Source: Gemmatimonadota bacterium | Lineage (GTDB): Bacteria > Gemmatimonadota > Gemmatimonadetes > Gemmatimonadales > Gemmatimonadaceae | Length of the DNA: 53,996 bases | Assembly: GCA_016200495.1 (NCBI GenBank) | Contig: JACQES010000051.1 | Coordinates: forward strand, 1-53,996 | Direction: 5' to 3' | Shown: piece by piece, positions 24,374 through 33,446 of the stretch | How positions within the stretch are numbered: the stretch's first letter is position 1 | Layout: each line of letters opens with the position of its first letter | Notes under the pieces: generated by a model | Seen by the model: the letters and a program-made list of their open reading frames with translations, nothing else | Told to the model about the DNA's origin: nothing | Databases searched by the model: none | Made by a program: the position numbers and the translations under genes

Positions 24374-26442
24374 TGCCCGCGCTCCTCGCCCCGCTCTTCC
24401 TGCTGGGAGTGGCCGCGGTCGCGTGGCCGCTCATCGCGCACCTGGCCGAGCGCGAGCGACCGGACGCGGTCGGGTTTCCGTCGCTCGCGTTCCTCGAGCG
24501 CACGCCGGCGCCGCTCACGTCGCGGCGGCAACTGCGCGATCCGCTCCTCTTCGCGCTCAGGGCGCTGGCGATCGCGGCGCTCGCCTTCGCGTTCGCGCGC
24601 CCCGTGATCGCGCCGCGCGGCGCGGCCGCGCTCGCCGCCACGCAGCGCCGCGACGTGGTCGTGCTGCTCGACCGCTCCTTCAGCATGCGCGTGGGAGACC
24701 GGTGGGCGCGCGCCCGCGCCGCCGTCGAGAAGGAAATCGGCGCGCTCACCCTCGGCGACCGGATCACCCTCGTCGCCTTCGACCGGCAGGCGCACGCGGT
24801 GACGCTCACGACCGGCGACGCCGCGGCGCTCAAGGCCGGGCTCGACTCGCTCGCGCCGACGGACGCGCCGACGCGCCTCGCCCCCGCCATCGCGCTCGCG
24901 CAGCAGCGCCTCGCCGCGAGCGACGCGCCGAGGAAGGCGGTGGTCGTGATCAGCGACTTCCACCGCAGCATGTGGGACCTCGCCGCCGACGCGCGCCTCG
25001 CCCCGGGCACCGCGCTCACGACCGTGGACGTCGGGTCGGGCGGCCCGATCGTCAACCATGGCGTGCGCGCGGTCGAGGTCAAGCGCGATCGCGCGGGCAA
25101 CGGCGAGCGCATCGTGGTGGGGGCGCGGCTTGCGAACGCCGGGCCGGCCATCACCGGCGTCCGCGTGCGCCTCGACGTCGCGGGTCGGCAGGTCGAGGAG
25201 AAGCGCGTGGACCTGCCGAAGGACGGCGGCGCGACGATCGCGTTCGCGCCGGTCGTGGTCCCACCCGACCCGGTGCAGGCGCGCGTGAGCCTCGACGCCG
25301 ATGCGCTGGCCGGCGACGACGCGTATCACGTCGTGCTCACGCGCGCGCCGGTGGTGCCGGTGCTGCTCGTCGCCGCGCGCGAATCGCCCTTCCTCCCGCG
25401 CGCACTCGCCGTCGGCGACGATCCCGCGTTCGAGGTCATCACGCGCGCCCCCGACGCGGTCGGGCCCGCCGACCTCGCCAAGGTGCGCGTCGTGATCCTG
25501 GCCGACGGCGCGCTGCCGCGCGCGCTCGCGCCCCGCCTCCTCGCGTTCGTCGAGCAGGGCGGCGGCCTCATCACCGCGCTCGGCGAGCGCGCCATGCCCG
25601 GCACCTGGCCGTCCGCGGCGCGTGCCTTGCTGCCGGGATCACTGCGCGCCACCACCGAGCGCATCGCGCAGGGCGGCGCCGTGCTCGGCGGCGTGGATCG
25701 CCAGCACCCGGCGCTGTCGGTGTTCGCCGGCGCGCACGCGGGCGACCTGGGCGCGCCGCGCTTCTACCGCTACCGCCCGATCGACACGACGGCCGGTATC
25801 CTCGCGCGCTTCGACGACGGCGGCGTCGCGCTCACGGAGCACCAGGTCGTCGGCGGGCACGTGATCACCTTCGCGTCCACCTTCGACGGGCTCTGGAACG
25901 ACCTGCCGCGGCAACCGGTCTTCGTGCCGCTCATGCACCAACTCGTGCGCTTCGCCGCGCGTTACCGCGCCGTGCCGCGCGCGTACGCGGTGGGCAGCGC
26001 GCTGCTCCCGGCCGAGCTCGCCGGCGTGCCGCGCGACGCGGCCGCGCGCTGGAGCGTGATCGCGCCCGGCGGCGAGCGGTGGAGCGTCGGCGGTGCGGCG
26101 CTGAGCCCCACGCTCGACCTCGTGCATGCCGGCATCCACGAACTGCGCCCGGGCGGCAACCCGGCCGCGCGCCCGGTGCTCGTGGCCGCGAACATCGATC
26201 CCGGGGAACTCGACTTCACCCCGTTCGATCCCGCGCGACTCGTGAACGCGCTCCTGCCGCCGGGCGCCGCCCCGGTGGCCGCATCGACCGCCACCGCACA
26301 GGCGGCGGAGCTCGCGACCCTCGCCGAGCGCGAGGCCAGGCAGTCCACGTGGTGGTACCTGCTGGCCGCCGTCGCCCTCCTGCTCGCAGCCGAAACGTGG
26401 TTGGCATGGCGCACGCGCGCCGTGCGCGCTACGGTGGAGTAG
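24373..26442 (+). CDS. BatA/VWA membrane protein with GATase-like domain
   Basis: 689 aa. The N-terminal BatA (TIGR02226) segment 'LLAPLFLLGVAAVAWPLIAHLAERERPDAVGFPSLAFLERTP' and a second helix ('LLFALRALAIAALAFAFARPVI') precede a VWA domain with MIDAS D100-R-S-F-S ('VVLLDRSFSMRVGDRW') and 'KAVVVISDFHRSMWD'. A CARDB-like region and a GATase-like region ('VIADGALPRALAPRLLAFVEQGGGLITALGERAM') follow, then a final helix near the C-terminus ('WWYLLAAVALLLAAETWLAW'). It likely supplies the metal-binding VWA function of the island, alongside the first gene. Confidence 0.9.
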   Translation: MPALLAPLFLLGVAAVAWPLIAHLAERERPDAVGFPSLAFLERTPAPLTSRRQLRDPLLFALRALAIAALAFAFARPVIAPRGAAALAATQRRDVVVLLDRSFSMRVGDRWARARAAVEKEIGALTLGDRITLVAFDRQAHAVTLTTGDAAALKAGLDSLAPTDAPTRLAPAIALAQQRLAASDAPRKAVVVISDFHRSMWDLAADARLAPGTALTTVDVGSGGPIVNHGVRAVEVKRDRAGNGERIVVGARLANAGPAITGVRVRLDVAGRQVEEKRVDLPKDGGATIAFAPVVVPPDPVQARVSLDADALAGDDAYHVVLTRAPVVPVLLVAARESPFLPRALAVGDDPAFEVITRAPDAVGPADLAKVRVVILADGALPRALAPRLLAFVEQGGGLITALGERAMPGTWPSAARALLPGSLRATTERIAQGGAVLGGVDRQHPALSVFAGAHAGDLGAPRFYRYRPIDTTAGILARFDDGGVALTEHQVVGGHVITFASTFDGLWNDLPRQPVFVPLMHQLVRFAARYRAVPRAYAVGSALLPAELAGVPRDAAARWSVIAPGGERWSVGGAALSPTLDLVHAGIHELRPGGNPAARPVLVAANIDPGELDFTPFDPARLVNALLPPGAAPVAASTATAQAAELATLAEREARQSTWWYLLAAVALLLAAETWLAWRTRAVRATVE

Positions 26443-26446
26443 AGTC

Positions 26447-29400
26447 ATGACCGCCCCACGCGCCGCCCTCGATCCGCTCGCTCCCGCCCTCGCCCTCGCT
26501 CGGCGCCGTTGGCGCCTGCGCCACCTCGCGGCGGGCGCGGCCATCACGGTGGGTGCCGCGGCGCTCGTCGTGCTGCTCGCGTCGTGGGCGCTCGAGTCGC
26601 TGCACTTCACGGCCGAGGCTGTCACCACGGCGCGCGTGATTCTCGCGGTGGTCACGCTGGTCGTGGCGGGGCGCTTCGTCGCGTGGCCGCTGCTGCGCCG
26701 CCTCTCCGACGAGCGGCTTGCGCTCTACCTCGAGGAAAAGGTCCCCGCCCTCGAGGGCGCGGTGCTCACCGCGGTCGCCATGCGCGCGCCCGCGGCGGCG
26801 CAGGCGCATTCGCCGCTGCTCGCGCGCGGGCTCGAGACCGACGCGGTGCGCCGCCTCGCGCGCCAGGCGGAGGTGCCCGCACTCGAGCGCCCGGGCACGC
26901 AGCGCGCGCTGATGCTGCTCGCGGCCGTCACCGGGGTCGCCGCGCTGCTGTTCACCACGGGCCCCGCGTGGGTGCGCACGGGCGCGTCGCTTCTGCTTGC
27001 GCCCTGGCGCCACGACCTCGCGGCCCCCGTGTACGCGATCGGCCTCGAGCCGCGCACCGTCACGGTGGCGCGCGGCGCCGACGTGCAGCTCAACGCGCAG
27101 CTCGCGGGCTTCCAGAGCGAACTCGTGGAACTCGTCGTGCGGCGCGGCGCGCGGGCCGAGTGGGAGCGGGTGCCCATGGGCGCCGGCACGGCCGCGGGGA
27201 GCTACAGCGCGCGGCTCTTCGACATGAACGAGGACGCCGACTTCTTCGTCGAGGCCTCCGGCGTGCGCTCGGCCACCGGCCACGTATCGGTGCGCGACCT
27301 CCCGGGTGTCGCGCGCGTCGGCGTCGAACTGCGCTTCCCCGCGTACATGAACCTGCCCGCGGAGGTCACCGACGACGGCGGCGACATCGCCGCTCCCGAG
27401 GGCACCACCGCGATCCTCCGCGTCCACGCGACGCGCGCGGTCAAGGGCGGCGTGCTCCGCTTCGACGGCGGCGCCGTGGTGCCGCTCGCGCGCGCCGACG
27501 ACTCCACGCTCACCGCGCGGCTCGTGGTGCAGCACGACGGCTTCTACCGCGTCGAGCTCGAGGCCGAGGACGGCACGCGGGTGCCCGGCACCGTCGAGTA
27601 CGTCGTGGACGCGCTTGACGACGCGCCGCCCGTGGTGCGCATCCGGAAGCCGGGGCGCGACCTCCGCCCCACCAACGTGGACGAGATCCTCGTCGAGGCC
27701 GAGGCGACCGACGACTACGGCGTGAGCGCGCTCGAACTCGTCTATCGCGTGAACGGCGGGCCCGAGAAGACGATCGCCCTGGGCGGCGACGGCAAGCCCG
27801 TGGCGCACGCGCGCGACCTGGTCGCGTCGCACACGCTCTTCCTCGAGGAGATGGCGCTCACCGCCGGCGACGTGGTGAGCTACTACGCGCGCGCGCGCGA
27901 CAACGACGCGATCCACGGCCCCAAGGTCGGCGCGAGCGACATCCAGTTCCTCACGATCCGGCCGTTCAACCGCGAGTACAAGCAGAACCAGCAGGGCGGC
28001 GGCGGGGGCGGCGGCGACGACGTGAACCCCGGCACCCTCGTGCAGCGGCAGCGCGACATCGTGGCCGGCACCTTCAAGGTCGAGCGCGATCGCGCCCGCA
28101 CCGCGGCCGCGACGCTCCGCACCGACGTGAGTACGCTCCACCTCGCGCAGGGGCGCCTGCGCGAGGACCTGAGCGACGTGCTCACGCGCGTGAGCCGGCC
28201 CGCCGTGCAGGCCGCCGACTCGGGGTTCCGCGTGCTCGCCGAGGTGCTCCCCAAGGCCCGCGACGAGATGAAGGCCGCCGAGGAGCTCCTCGTGCAGGGC
28301 AAGACCAGCGACGCGCTCGCCCCCGAACAGCGCGCCCTCCAGTGGCTCGAGAAGGCCGAGGCGGCCTTCCGCGAAGTGCAGATCAGCATGCAGCAGCAGT
28401 CACAGGGCGGGGGCGGCAACGCGGCGGCGAAGGCCTCCGACCTGGCCGACCTCCTCGAGCTCGAGACCGACAAGCTCCGCAACCAGTACCAGGAGGTCGA
28501 GCGCAGTCGCGAGCAGCAGGGCGCCAAGGCCATGGACGAGCTGGCCGAGCGACTCAAGCGCCTCGCCGCGCGCCAGCAGCAGGAACTCTCGCGCCAGCGC
28601 GAGCGCGCGCAGCGCGGCAACGGCGGTGGCGGCGCGGGCGGCGGCAACCAGCGCCAGCTGGCCGACGAGACGGAGAAGGCCGCGCGCGAGCTCGAGCGCC
28701 TCGCGCGCGAGCAGCAGTCGACCGAGATGGCCGAGACGGCACGCCAGCTGCGCGACGCGGCCGAACAGATGCGCCGCTCCGCTGCGGGCGGTCCGGGTGC
28801 CGCCCAGGCCGCCGCCGACCGCCTCGCGAACGCGCAGAAGGCGCTCGCCGACAAGCGCGACGCGCAGGCGAGCGACCAGCTGGGCGAGGCCGCGAAGCGC
28901 GCCGCCTCGCTCGCGCAGGAGGAGCGCGACGTGGCCGACGACGTCGCCAGGCTCGGGCCGCCGAGCGCCGAGCGCGCCGAGCGCCAGCGCCGCATCGACG
29001 AGCGGAAGCAGGGGATGACCGACCGCGTCGAGGGGCTCGCCAAGGACCTCGATCGCCTCGCGCGCGAGAACCGGCGCACGCAGCCGGGTGCCGCGCGCGC
29101 GGCCGAAGGCGCCGCGAGCGCCATCCGCGACGCGCGCATCGCCGACAAGATCCGCTTCTCGCGCCAGGCGCTGCGCACCGCGAGCCCCGAGTACGCGAAG
29201 AACATCGAGGCGATGATCCAGGGCGACCTCGACTCGCTTGCGCAGCGCGTCGCCAACGCGTCGCGTTCGGCGGCGGCGGGGCGCGACACGTCGCAGCGTG
29301 CGTCGCGCGCACTCGCGCAGGCGCGCGACCTGGTGCGCGGGATGTCGTCGCTCGAGGAGCGGCTCCGCGACCGGCAGGAGCGCGGACAGGGCGGCGCGGC

Positions 29401-30088
29401 GGGGCAGCAAGGTCAGGGGAGCGCGCAGGGGCAGGGCCAGCAAGGGCAGGGCAACGCGCAGGGGCAGGCCGGCCAGGGCAGCGCGCAGGGGCAGAGGAGT
29501 CAGGGCGCCGGGCAGGGCCAGCAAGGGCAGGGCGGTGGACAAGGCCAACAGGGCCAAGGCCAGCAAGGCCAGGGCGCGCAGGGCCAAGGCCAGGGCCAGG
29601 GCGGTGGCCAGGGCCGCGGCCAGCAGCAGGGCCAGCAACAGGCCCAGGGCGGAGGCGGCCAGGGCGGCCGCGGCAGCAACACCCCCGGCGGCTCGGGCCA
29701 AGGCGGACCCAGCGGCATGGGCGGCGGCCAGGCCAACGTCACCGCCGAGGAAATGCGCCAGCTCGCACGCGAGCTCCGGGCCGATCGTGACGCCGCGCAG
29801 GAACTCCGGCGTTCGGCCGCCGCCGCTGGCGCGAACACGGCCGAACTCGACAAGCTGATCCAGCGCATGGCGCAGCTCGACGCCGGCAAGATCCTCGGCG
29901 ATCCGGCCGCGCTCGAGCAGATGCGGACGGCGGTCGTGGAGGACCTCAAGGCGTGGGAGTTCGCCCTGCGGCGGCAGCTCGGTGCCACCGAAACCGCCGG
30001 TCCCGCCCTCGGCGGCAGCGACAACGTGCCGCCCGCCTACCGCGAACTCGTGAGCGAGTACTTCAAGTCGCTGGCGAAGAAGCCCTGA
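26447..30088 (+). CDS. DUF4175 giant membrane/coiled-coil protein with Gln/Gly-rich region
   Basis: 1213 aa. N-terminal helices at about 25-47, 57-79 and 145-168 fit DUF4175, followed by a beta-rich part ('VEYVVDALDDAPPVVRIRKPGRDLRPTNVDEILVEAEATDDYGVSALELVYRVNG'), as in DUF4175 proteins. Residues about 560-970 are long charged helices, probably coiled coil ('LADETEKAARELERLAREQQ'). Residues about 980-1100 are an extreme Gln/Gly repeat ('QGQQGQG' units), then a helical tail ('VTAEEMRQLARELRADRDAAQELR'). The protein is probably anchored in the inner membrane with a periplasm-spanning rod. Last gene of the island; ATG five bases after the BatA stop. Confidence 0.88.
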   Translation: MTAPRAALDPLAPALALARRRWRLRHLAAGAAITVGAAALVVLLASWALESLHFTAEAVTTARVILAVVTLVVAGRFVAWPLLRRLSDERLALYLEEKVPALEGAVLTAVAMRAPAAAQAHSPLLARGLETDAVRRLARQAEVPALERPGTQRALMLLAAVTGVAALLFTTGPAWVRTGASLLLAPWRHDLAAPVYAIGLEPRTVTVARGADVQLNAQLAGFQSELVELVVRRGARAEWERVPMGAGTAAGSYSARLFDMNEDADFFVEASGVRSATGHVSVRDLPGVARVGVELRFPAYMNLPAEVTDDGGDIAAPEGTTAILRVHATRAVKGGVLRFDGGAVVPLARADDSTLTARLVVQHDGFYRVELEAEDGTRVPGTVEYVVDALDDAPPVVRIRKPGRDLRPTNVDEILVEAEATDDYGVSALELVYRVNGGPEKTIALGGDGKPVAHARDLVASHTLFLEEMALTAGDVVSYYARARDNDAIHGPKVGASDIQFLTIRPFNREYKQNQQGGGGGGGDDVNPGTLVQRQRDIVAGTFKVERDRARTAAATLRTDVSTLHLAQGRLREDLSDVLTRVSRPAVQAADSGFRVLAEVLPKARDEMKAAEELLVQGKTSDALAPEQRALQWLEKAEAAFREVQISMQQQSQGGGGNAAAKASDLADLLELETDKLRNQYQEVERSREQQGAKAMDELAERLKRLAARQQQELSRQRERAQRGNGGGGAGGGNQRQLADETEKAARELERLAREQQSTEMAETARQLRDAAEQMRRSAAGGPGAAQAAADRLANAQKALADKRDAQASDQLGEAAKRAASLAQEERDVADDVARLGPPSAERAERQRRIDERKQGMTDRVEGLAKDLDRLARENRRTQPGAARAAEGAASAIRDARIADKIRFSRQALRTASPEYAKNIEAMIQGDLDSLAQRVANASRSAAAGRDTSQRASRALAQARDLVRGMSSLEERLRDRQERGQGGAAGQQGQGSAQGQGQQGQGNAQGQAGQGSAQGQRSQGAGQGQQGQGGGQGQQGQGQQGQGAQGQGQGQGGGQGRGQQQGQQQAQGGGGQGGRGSNTPGGSGQGGPSGMGGGQANVTAEEMRQLARELRADRDAAQELRRSAAAAGANTAELDKLIQRMAQLDAGKILGDPAALEQMRTAVVEDLKAWEFALRRQLGATETAGPALGGSDNVPPAYRELVSEYFKSLAKKP
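29386..29715 (+). repeat. Gln/Gly-coding low-complexity repeat inside the DUF4175 gene
   Basis: DNA built of variants of 'cagggccagcaagggcaggg' encodes runs of Q-G, Q-Q-G and Q-G-Q-G-Q. The unit changes by synonymous and Gly/Ala/Ser steps, so it is a degenerate, in-frame coding repeat and not a regulatory array. It is the most repetitive protein sequence in the window and could expand or shrink by slippage. Confidence 0.85.
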
Positions 30089-30348
30089 GCCGATCGTGCG
30101 CGCGCTGCGGCGCATCGCCAGGCGCGCGCCGGCTGCCGTCGAAGCCCTGACCACTCCGCGTGACAGCCCTGTCCTCGGGGGGCGACACCAAGCGCGCGAC
30201 GTTCGCCTTCCCCTCCGGGCACGGTTACGCTTGAATCAAGGAGGAACCCGCGCCAGGCACACGCTCGACGGCACGGGGTAGGAGGTGGTGCACGCGTTAA
30301 CGATGCCGTGCGCGCGTGCGTCGAACGAAGCACAGGAAGGGTGCCCTC

Positions 30349-31113
30349 ATGCGCTCGCATCACACCCTCGTACGACTCGCCCTCGTCGTTGCTGCCGGTG
30401 CCTCGGTCGCGACGACGCTGCGCGCGCAATCGCGCTACGGCGGCCCCGGCTACCTCTTTGGCGAACCGTTCGCGAACGTCACCGTGCGCGTCGGATACGC
30501 GCAGTCGCAGGCCAGCAGCGACATCTTCGGCTACTCGACCAGCCTGTTCACGCTTTCGAAGAAGGACTTCGCGGCGGCCGAGTTCGGCGTGGATCTCGCG
30601 TTCCCGGCCGGCGACCACCTCGAGTGGGTCTTCTCGCTCGACGCGGCGCAGCGCACGGCCAACTCCGAATATCGCGACTGGACCGGCAGCGACGGTCTTC
30701 CGATCGCGCAGAAGACGACGCTCACCCGCGTGCCGCTGCTCGCGGGCGCACGCTGGTGGCTGCGACCGCAGGGGCGCCGCATCGGGTCGCTCGCGTGGGT
30801 GCCGTCGCGCTGGGCGCCGTTCGTGTCGCTGCAGGGCGGCCTCATGTACCATGAGTTCAAGCAGGAAGGCGATTTCGTGAACTTCAGCGCCGGCAACAGC
30901 GTCTTCGCCGGTAACTTGTCGTCGTCCGGGTGGGCCCCCACGGCCGCAGCCGCGGCGGGACTCTCGGTCAATCTCAGCCCGAACCTCGCGCTGCTCACCC
31001 AGGCGCGGTACGTGTACGCCCGCAAGTCGCTCAGCAGCGACTTCCAGGGCTTCCAGCCCATCGATCTCTCCGGCCTGTCCATCACGGCCGGCCTGACCTT
31101 CCGGCTCCGTTAG
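30349..31113 (+). CDS. Exported outer-membrane beta-barrel-like protein
   Basis: 254 aa from the ATG at 30349, supported by AGGAAGG about ten bases upstream. A signal peptide ('LVRLALVVAAGASVATTLRAQ') is followed by alternating amphipathic strands such as 'NVTVRVGYAQSQASSDIFGYSTS', 'LALLTQARYVYARKS' and a C-terminal 'LSITAGLTFRLR', which ends in a barrel-like strand with a late Phe. This fits a small OmpA/OmpW-like barrel. No specific family is certain. The 260-base gap before it contains no clear terminator or promoter. Confidence 0.7.
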   Translation: MRSHHTLVRLALVVAAGASVATTLRAQSRYGGPGYLFGEPFANVTVRVGYAQSQASSDIFGYSTSLFTLSKKDFAAAEFGVDLAFPAGDHLEWVFSLDAAQRTANSEYRDWTGSDGLPIAQKTTLTRVPLLAGARWWLRPQGRRIGSLAWVPSRWAPFVSLQGGLMYHEFKQEGDFVNFSAGNSVFAGNLSSSGWAPTAAAAAGLSVNLSPNLALLTQARYVYARKSLSSDFQGFQPIDLSGLSITAGLTFRLR

Positions 31114-31121
31114 GAGACGCC

Positions 31122-32402
31122 ATGCGCCGCCTCATCGCTTCCTTCCTCCTCCTGGCCGTGGCCGCCGTGCCGCGCGCCGGGGCGCAGTCCGGCGCGTGGC
31201 CCGCCTACGCGGGCTGCTGGTCGCCGGGCGATCCGGGTAGCGTGGCCGCGTCCACCGCGGCGGCCGCGACGGGCCTCGTGCGCTGCATCCTTCCCGGCGC
31301 GAGCGCCGACCGCGCCACCATCCTCACCGTGCAGGGCGCGAAGGTGCTCGACCGGCAGGAGGTCATCGCCGACGGGGCCGAACACGTGGTGGATCGCGAC
31401 GGCTGCCAGGGCACCGAGCGCGCGACGTGGACGGGTGGCGGCGCGCGCCTGATCGTGCGGGGCGCGCTGCGCTGCGCCAGCGGTCCGAGCGGCACGACGA
31501 CGTCCATCTTCGACATCGTCTCGCCCGGGGGCTGGGTGCAGGTGGCCGGCGTCCGGAGCGGCGCGAGCACCGAGGCGCGTCCCCAGTGGTATCGCCGCGC
31601 CGGCACCGATTCGACCTGGCCCGCCGAGGTGCGCGACGTGGTCGCGCGCAACGGCATCGCCGGCGACCTCGCGCGCGTGTCGGCCTCGGCCGATCCCGAC
31701 CTCACGGAGCTCGCGCGCATCGCGACCACGACCGATGAGTCGGTCGTGCGCGCGTGGCTCGTGTCCCGCGCCGAGGCTGGACGCCGCGGCATGCCCATGA
31801 ACGGCGAAACGCTGGTGAAGCTGGCCGACGCCGGCGTGAGCGGCACCATCACCGACGCGCTCGTGGCCCTCGCCAACCCGGACGAGTTCGAGTTCCGGAG
31901 CGGCACCGACCAGCCGGGGGTCATTCCGGCGGGCGGCGTGCCGAACATGCCGCGCCGCATGGGCTACTCCTGGGCCAACGATCCGTCGTGCATGAGCCCG
32001 TGGAGTCCGTCGGCGTGGATGTACTACAGCCCGTCGTACGGCGGCTACTTCCCGATGGACGCGTGGGGCGGGTGCGCCGGGCGCTACGCGTTCGGCTACG
32101 CGCCGTTTGGTCGCGGCTGGTCGCTCGGGCTCGCGTACGGCTACCCGTACGGCTCGCCGTACCTCGGCTACGGTGGCGGCTGGTTCTGGACGCCGGTGAG
32201 CGCCTTCAACCCGGTGCCGCGCGTGGACACGCGCACCACGCTGAGCCGCACCGGCGGCTACGTGCCGCGCGGGAACGGGCAGGACGGTGGCCGCACCGCA
32301 ACGCCGCATCCGGTGAGCACGTCGGGCACCGGCAGCTCCACGACCACTTCGAGCGGCACGACGTCGTCGGGCGGCGGGCGCACGGCGGTCAAGAAGCCGT
32401 AG
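31122..32402 (+). CDS. Exported protein with Tyr/Gly-rich C-terminal half, unknown function
   Basis: 426 aa with a signal peptide ('LIASFLLLAVAAVPRAGAQ'). The N-terminal 160 residues are a beta-rich domain with paired Cys ('CWSPGD', 'RCILPG', 'DGCQG', 'LRCAS'). A helical segment with repeated 'VRAWLVSRAEAGRR' type helices follows, then a Tyr/Gly-rich region ('GYAPFGRGWSLGLAYGYPYGSPYLGYGGG') and a Ser/Thr/Gly tail ending in 'RTAVKKP'. I do not recognise the family. The ribosome site 'aggag' overlaps the stop of the beta-barrel gene, so the two are co-transcribed. Confidence 0.72.
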   Translation: MRRLIASFLLLAVAAVPRAGAQSGAWPAYAGCWSPGDPGSVAASTAAAATGLVRCILPGASADRATILTVQGAKVLDRQEVIADGAEHVVDRDGCQGTERATWTGGGARLIVRGALRCASGPSGTTTSIFDIVSPGGWVQVAGVRSGASTEARPQWYRRAGTDSTWPAEVRDVVARNGIAGDLARVSASADPDLTELARIATTTDESVVRAWLVSRAEAGRRGMPMNGETLVKLADAGVSGTITDALVALANPDEFEFRSGTDQPGVIPAGGVPNMPRRMGYSWANDPSCMSPWSPSAWMYYSPSYGGYFPMDAWGGCAGRYAFGYAPFGRGWSLGLAYGYPYGSPYLGYGGGWFWTPVSAFNPVPRVDTRTTLSRTGGYVPRGNGQDGGRTATPHPVSTSGTGSSTTTSSGTTSSGGGRTAVKKP

Positions 32403-32492
32403 CGCGGTCGCATCGGTGCCGCCCCTCGGCACCCGCCGTGCGGGCTGGGCGGGCGTCTGGCGCGACCGCTCGTTCGCGCGCATGATCCCGGC

Positions 32493-32918
32493 ATGAAAGC
32501 GTCCACACTCTACCGGATCGCGGCGGTGCTGCTCGTGCTCTTCGCGCTCGGCCACACCCTGGGCTATCGCGAGACCGATCCTGCGTGGGGCCTCGACGCG
32601 ACGCTCGCGTCCATGCGGTCCATCCACTTCGAGATCCAGGGCGTCACGCGCACCTACTGGGACTTCTTCACGGCCCCGGGCTTCACCGTCGGCGTCTTCT
32701 ACCTCTTCTCGGCCGTGCTGGCGTGGCAACTCGGTGGGCTGGGCGCCGCGACCCTCGCGCAGCTGCGCACGACGGCGTGGGCGTTCGCGCTCACGTTCGC
32801 CGCGGTGACGGTGCTGTCGGCGCTCTACCTGTTCGCCATCCCCATCGTGTTGTCCGCCGCCACGACCATCTGCCTCGCGGCCGCGGCGTGGGTGTCGGCC
32901 GCCCCCCGGGACGCCTGA
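32493..32918 (+). CDS. Small four-helix membrane protein
   Basis: 141 aa with hydrophobic segments 'LYRIAAVLLVLFALGHTLGY', 'FFTAPGFTVGVFYLFSAVLAW', 'LRTTAWAFALTFAAVTVLSAL' and 'FAIPIVLSAATTICLAAAAWV'. The 'FALGHTLGYRETDPAWGLDATLASMRSIHFEIQGVTRTYWDFF' region is typical of a widespread uncharacterised membrane family. No catalytic residues are recognisable. Gene stands alone between two unrelated units. Confidence 0.78.
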   Translation: MKASTLYRIAAVLLVLFALGHTLGYRETDPAWGLDATLASMRSIHFEIQGVTRTYWDFFTAPGFTVGVFYLFSAVLAWQLGGLGAATLAQLRTTAWAFALTFAAVTVLSALYLFAIPIVLSAATTICLAAAAWVSAAPRDA

Positions 32919-33115
32919 GGGGCGCACGCCGGCGCCGGGCGTAATGGACGCGCGCGCGAACCGCTAAGGAGCAGTGACGGGAGCACGACTCCCGGGCGTC
33001 GCGCCTCATTGGCGCGGCGCAGGCGCTGCGCCCGTCGCCCGCCGCCACCGCCGACCCGATCGACGCGATCTTCGCCGGCAACAAGGCGGCGCTCCGTCCC
33101 ATCTATGACGCCCTC

Positions 33116-33391
33116 GTGCGCACGGTGCGCGGCTTCGGGTCCGACATCACCCTCGACCCCAAGAAGGGCTACGTGAGCGTGCGGCGCGCCAAGCAGATCG
33201 CCACCTTCCACGCCTCGACGGCCACGCGGCTCGACGTCGGACTCAAGCTGCGCACCACCCCGGCCACGGCGCGGCTGGAGGCCGCCGGATCGTGGAACGG
33301 CATGGTCACCCACCGCGTGCGCCTCGCCGACGTGGCCGGCGTCGATCGCGAGCTGGTCGCGTGGCTGCGCGCCGCGTACGACGAGGGCTGA
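33116..33391 (+). CDS. DUF5655-like protein, start unclear
   Basis: At least 91 aa from a GTG. The visible part 'LVRTVRGFGSDITLDPKKGYVSVRRAKQIATFHASTATRLDVGLKL' matches DUF5655 domains (predicted ligand- or ion-binding). The same frame is open back to the TGA at 32975-32977 and codes for 'IDAIFAGNKAALRPIYDALV', which belongs to the domain, but no ATG, GTG or TTG precedes it there. A ribosome-like 'aaggag' with a GTG at 32974 lies in another frame. The start is thus either non-canonical, or the gene has lost its N-terminus by a frameshift. Confidence 0.6.
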   Translation: MRTVRGFGSDITLDPKKGYVSVRRAKQIATFHASTATRLDVGLKLRTTPATARLEAAGSWNGMVTHRVRLADVAGVDRELVAWLRAAYDEG

Positions 33392-33446
33392 GGTGCGGCC
33401 AGCGGCGCCCCTTGTTGCCCGTCCCGTGAACGGGCAGGTTAGGCGC

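Noticed and set aside
29386-29715. Possible regulatory repeat array or origin
   Set aside because: The repeats are in frame inside the DUF4175 gene and explained by Gln/Gly codons.
28400-30154. 584-aa minus-strand ORF with long Leu/Ala runs
   Set aside because: It is the antisense of the Gln/Gly and coiled-coil coding region; the hydrophobic look comes from reading CAG/GGC repeats backwards.
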